Assembly (NCBI GenBank): GCA_946478525.1
Contig: CAMLCH010000033.1
Coordinates: 1 to 28,026, forward strand
Direction of reading: 5' to 3'
Length of the DNA stretch: 28,026 bases
DNA from: Snodgrassella alvi_G
GTDB taxonomy: Bacteria; Pseudomonadota; Gammaproteobacteria; Burkholderiales; Neisseriaceae
This document shows positions 24,518-28,026 of the stretch, piece by piece; positions within the stretch are counted from its first letter, which is position 1; each line of letters opens with the position of its first letter. Under the pieces are notes generated by a model that was given only the letters and a program-made list of their open reading frames with translations, had not been told where the DNA came from and did no database searches. Made by a program: the position numbers and the translations under genes.

Positions 24518-26503
24518 ATGAGTAAATCCAGCACATACGATGAATCAAGCGTTACCGTTCTAAAAGGACTAGCTCCGGTAAAAGAACGTCCGGGAATGTA
24601 CACCCGTACCGATAGCCCTACCCACATCATTCAGGAAGTAATTGATAATGCAGCAGACGAAGCATTAGGTGGGTACGCTCACAATATTGACATCACTCTA
24701 AATTCAGACGGTTCAGTCACAGTCAAGGATAATGGGCGCGGCATACCGACAGGATTACACCCCAGCGAACATGTTCCGGTAGTCGAGCTGGTTTTTACAC
24801 AGCTGCATGCTGGTGGCAAGTTTAACAAAAAAAGTGGTAGTGGTGCTTATGCCTTCTCTGGTGGCTTACATGGTGTTGGTGTTTCAGTCACTAATGCTCT
24901 TTCTAAACGACTTGAAGTCACAGTAAAACGTGATGGCCAGATTCACCAAATTACTTTTGCTGGTGGTGAAGTCATTGAACCGTTAAGTGTTATCGGAAAA
25001 TGCGCTGTCAAAGACAGTGGTACAGAAATACGTGTCTGGCCAGACGAGCACTATTTTGATAGTCCGAATTATAACCTGACCGAACTGGAACGAGTTCTGC
25101 GTGCCAAAGCAGTATTATTACCGGGAGTGAGTGTTACTCTGAATAAATGCACTGATGGCGATGACCAGCAGCAGAGCCAGAAATGGTTCTACCCCGATGG
25201 GCTAAAAAGTTATTTACTGGATTTATTGAATGACTCTATTACCGCAACGCCAATTTTTTCTACCGAAAATTATATCAGTAAACAAACTGATACCGACTTT
25301 AATTTAGGAGAAGGTGCAGCATTTGCGTTCACATGGCTGGAAGAAGGTCATGTGCCGAGCGAAAGTTATGTTAATCTTATCCCCACCCCACTTGGTGGCA
25401 CCCATGAAGCAGGACTGAAACAGGCAGTCTTTCAAGCGGTAAGTAACTTCATCAACCATCATAATTTATTGCCCCGTGGCGTTAAATTGCAATCTGATGA
25501 CGTTTTTTCACGCATAGCATTTGTTTTATCAGCCCGATTACTGGATCCGCAATTTCAAGGACAGACAAAAGATAAACTGACTAATCGCGATGCCTTAAAG
25601 CTCGTCGCCAGTATGTCTATAGATCCACTTGAATTATGGTTAAATCAGAATATAGATATTGGCAAAAAAATTGCCGAATTAGCCATTCGTCAGGCACAAA
25701 TCCGCATGCGGTCCACCAAAAAAATTGAAAAGAAAAAAGGGTCAGGTGTAGCCGTTCTGCCGGGTAAATTAACCGATTGTGAAAGTGAAGATATTCGTGA
25801 CAATGAATTATTTCTGGTCGAAGGTGACTCTGCCGGCGGATCTGCCAAATTAGCACGAGATAAAAATACTCAAGCTATATTACCTTTGCGGGGTAAAGTA
25901 TTAAATAGTTTTGAAATACATCGTGATCAACTATTTGGCAATGCTGAAATTCACGATATTTCCGTAGCCATTGGTGTTGACCCCCATGATAAAACTGATA
26001 ATCCAGATTTATCCGGTTTACGCTATGGTAAAATAGCTATTTTATCTGATGCTGATGTAGACGGCGCACATATTCAGGTACTTCTGCTAACTTTATTTTA
26101 TAAACATTTCCCTAAACTTATAGAGGCCGGTCATATTTTCGTTGCCCAACCACCGCTTTATCGGGTTGATGTCAATGCTCAAGGCAAAAGTAAACCGGCA
26201 CGAAAACTATATGCACAGGATGATCAGGAACTAGACAATATTCTGGAACGGCTGAAATTAGAAAAAGTGAAAGAAAGTGCTTATTCGATCAGTCGTTTTA
26301 AAGGTCTGGGCGAAATGAACCCTGATCAACTTAAAGATACCACTATGAATCCTGATACTCGCCGCTTGCTACAGGTACAAATACCCGAAAGTGATGATGA
26401 CGAAACCCAAAATATTTTCATTAAATTAATGGGAAAAGGAGAAGCAGCTTCCAGAAGAGCATGGATGGAGGCAGAAGGCGATAAAGTCGAGGCAGATATT
26501 TAG
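24518..26503 (+). CDS. parE: DNA topoisomerase IV subunit B
   Basis: 661 residues. It is the ATPase subunit of topoisomerase IV, which unlinks daughter chromosomes with ParC (not in the window). The GHKL ATPase domain has Asp43-Asn44 in DNAADEA, GRGIP near 74 and GGLHGVGVSVTNAL near 112. The transducer domain covers about 230-400. The TOPRIM domain has EGDSAGG at 435-441 and DADVD at 511-515, which bind magnesium. FKGLGEMNPDQL near 590 is typical of ParE and GyrB. The length (about 660, without the GyrB insertion) and the Neisseria-like opening YDESSVTVLKGLAPVKERPGMYTRTDSPTHI support ParE over GyrB. No good Shine-Dalgarno is seen. Confidence 0.95.
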   Translation: MSKSSTYDESSVTVLKGLAPVKERPGMYTRTDSPTHIIQEVIDNAADEALGGYAHNIDITLNSDGSVTVKDNGRGIPTGLHPSEHVPVVELVFTQLHAGGKFNKKSGSGAYAFSGGLHGVGVSVTNALSKRLEVTVKRDGQIHQITFAGGEVIEPLSVIGKCAVKDSGTEIRVWPDEHYFDSPNYNLTELERVLRAKAVLLPGVSVTLNKCTDGDDQQQSQKWFYPDGLKSYLLDLLNDSITATPIFSTENYISKQTDTDFNLGEGAAFAFTWLEEGHVPSESYVNLIPTPLGGTHEAGLKQAVFQAVSNFINHHNLLPRGVKLQSDDVFSRIAFVLSARLLDPQFQGQTKDKLTNRDALKLVASMSIDPLELWLNQNIDIGKKIAELAIRQAQIRMRSTKKIEKKKGSGVAVLPGKLTDCESEDIRDNELFLVEGDSAGGSAKLARDKNTQAILPLRGKVLNSFEIHRDQLFGNAEIHDISVAIGVDPHDKTDNPDLSGLRYGKIAILSDADVDGAHIQVLLLTLFYKHFPKLIEAGHIFVAQPPLYRVDVNAQGKSKPARKLYAQDDQELDNILERLKLEKVKESAYSISRFKGLGEMNPDQLKDTTMNPDTRRLLQVQIPESDDDETQNIFIKLMGKGEAASRRAWMEAEGDKVEADI

Positions 26504-26529
26504 CATATTATATATCATCATTCAAATCG

Positions 26530-26564
26530 AAACGGGCTAACATTAATTTTGCAGCCCGTTTTTA
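26530..26564 (+). terminator. parE terminator
   Basis: AAACGGGCT (26530-26538) pairs with AGCCCGTTT (26553-26561), followed by further Ts. Confidence 0.88.
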
Positions 26565-27123
26565 CTATAATGTAAGACAAGTTTTAAGGATTGAATATCA
26601 TTGTATGCCTACAAAATAACTTCGACTTTAAATATTTCAGAGCCTTTTGAAAATAAAATCAAAGATTTTTTGAAAAAAAATACAAGAAAAAATGATATTG
26701 TTATTATTAAATTAATTAAATGAAATAAAAAATATAATAATTCAGAAATAAAGAATTATAAATTCTTTAAGTTGAGAAGATAATTTCTTCTTTAATAACA
26801 AATATTTTTAACCGAGCTAGATTTCAAAATTGATAAATACACAGTTAGAAATATTTCAACAATATTGAATTACTGATAATGATGAAAACACCGCAATCAA
26901 TCAAAAAGATTAATGATTACAAATATTCTACCTAAGTAAATTCTTTAAAGAATAATGGATTGAGAAATATAATTCAACTATATGTCAAACATTGAATGCT
27001 TAGAGTCCATTTTCTGCAAAATAAATCTTTAAACGCCCAATATCCTACAATAAAACTTTCATTAAAAATGACTCGATAAACTAATTCTGACATTAAACGA
27101 CAGATTATATTAATTTAAAATGT
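26565..27123. other. AT-rich spacer after parE
   Basis: No gene is recognised. A short open stretch at about 26619-26723 (+) reads TSTLNISEPFENKIKDFLKK but lacks a start codon and ribosome binding site. It may be a relic or chance. Confidence 0.4.
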
Positions 27124-27847
27124 TTAATTTCGCTGCAACTGAAATTCTGAATCTTCAACAACAGAATTTATTTTATATATCCTAATATTATGCACAACAA
27201 ACATTCCTGATCGAGCTGTCGATATGGTAGTAGGTAATAAATAACCATCGAAAACTTTATAATTACTGTATATTTTGATACCCATTATTTTATTATTTTC
27301 AATGTATTCTTCTCTTAATTTTAATCCGCTGTCTATATCGAAATACATAACAACTTTTGCATTGCTAAGTTTATAAACAACTCGGTAAGCTTTCTGGCCA
27401 GCTATTAAATCTGTTCCGTCTAAAACAGCATTCTCATCAGACAAATATAACTCAGCAAAAATAACCGGAACACTTTGCACATTTGGGAATGAATATTCAG
27501 ATAAATTTGAAAAAATTTTTGCCCATCAAAACCAGTGATTGTGATTTGACCATTGTTACTATATTTATGAATATATTTATATGGTCTTTTATATTTAATT
27601 TCTGATTTCCCTTGATAAATTGAGAATTTTCAGCAAGGGTCATAATCCCTATCAAAACCAAAGTGCCTACTTTCAGGCAAGCCTCTTTACTGTCCGCAAC
27701 TGCTTTTAAATATCGATTTAAAACAGTTTCCAGTGTTGTGCTTTGTTTCCCTGTTTCATTCAACACTGTTATTGCCCTAGTGCGGATGTTATCTGCTCTG
27801 ACTAGAAATGAGAGAAACAATAAACACATTACAATTTTTCTTTTCAT
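27124..27847 (-). pseudogene. Exported LolA-like/lipoprotein-sorting-type protein, twice frameshifted
   Basis: An ATG at 27847, with AAAGAG upstream, opens a signal peptide (MKRKIVMCLLFLSFLVRA) and a domain starting TLETVLNRYLKAV. The reading frame then shifts twice. First, near 27620, MTLAE must continue as KFSIYQGKSEIKYKRPY, which needs one more A in the run of four. Second, near 27511-27520, TGFDGQK must continue as IFSNLSEYSF, which needs one more base in the A5T6 tract. The last part, to 27124, includes AYRVVYKLSNAKVVMYFDI and SGLKLREEY. Restoring two bases gives exactly 726 bases, 241 residues. The pattern (KVxTLVLxGxMTL, TGFDG, YFDIDSGLKLRE) resembles periplasmic proteins of the outer-membrane lipoprotein-sorting type. 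Sequencing error in homopolymers is an alternative to true decay. Confidence 0.7.
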
Positions 27848-28026
27848 TTAATTACTCTTTGATTTAATTTTCTATTTAACTAATATATTGATATAATTAA
27901 TAAATAATTATGTGATAAAAATTATTAAATTGATCAAAGATAAAATTATTGACAAGCTACCACTTGATAATGTTGGAAAAAAAATTTTTTGCATAAAATT
28001 TATTTTATATGAAGTTACGATATTAA

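Noticed and set aside
1..28026. Neisseria-type DNA uptake sequences
   Set aside because: I looked for a recurrent 10-12-base word ending in CTGAA and found only scattered partial matches inside genes. A k-mer count would be needed to decide.

Overview
The window looks like chromosome of a low-GC, host-associated member of the Neisseriaceae (Betaproteobacteria). RppH and ParE read like Neisseria orthologues almost from end to end, and the standalone RlmK-type methyltransferase also fits. The AT-rich coding sequence and very AT-rich spacers suggest a gut-symbiont relative such as Snodgrassella. That placement is inference from memory of protein sequences, not a database result. No tRNA, rRNA, CRISPR array, prophage or intact insertion sequence is visible.

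Layout. 1-2.3 kb: AT-rich spacer, then a soluble RnfB-like iron-sulfur protein and a META-domain lipoprotein (+). 2.5-10.7 kb (-): fumC, an sbmA-type peptide transporter, and the run lolC-lolD-recD-mtnN. 11.3-15.3 kb (+): a three-domain soluble fumarate reductase followed by its flavin transferase ApbE, behind an FNR-like box and a sigma70-like promoter. 15.4-19.3 kb (-): purK, a SulP/STAS permease with a TTG start, and hisC. 19.7-22.4 kb: rlmK-like (-) and rhlE (+) diverging from a structured spacer. 22.4-23.1 kb: gene-poor DNA with a decayed reading frame. 23.1-23.65 kb: a small transcription unit with a near-consensus promoter, a 14-codon micro-ORF whose Shine-Dalgarno sits in a hairpin, a 46-residue basic protein and a 17-bp-stem terminator. 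23.8-26.5 kb (+): rppH and parE, each with a terminator. 27.1-27.85 kb (-): an exported protein gene broken by two single-base losses in A runs.

How the genes work together. FumC makes or uses fumarate. The cytoplasmic fumarate reductase could dispose of NADH electrons on fumarate, and ApbE would attach its covalent FMN; the FNR-like box suggests low-oxygen induction. LolC/LolD drive lipoprotein release, which the META lipoprotein would need. RhlE, RlmK and RppH act on rRNA and mRNA. RecD and ParE serve DNA repair and chromosome segregation. PurK and HisC are biosynthetic.

Most promising for novelty: the small transcription unit at 23134-23648, and the leader of rhlE with mutually exclusive stem-loops at 20771-21039.
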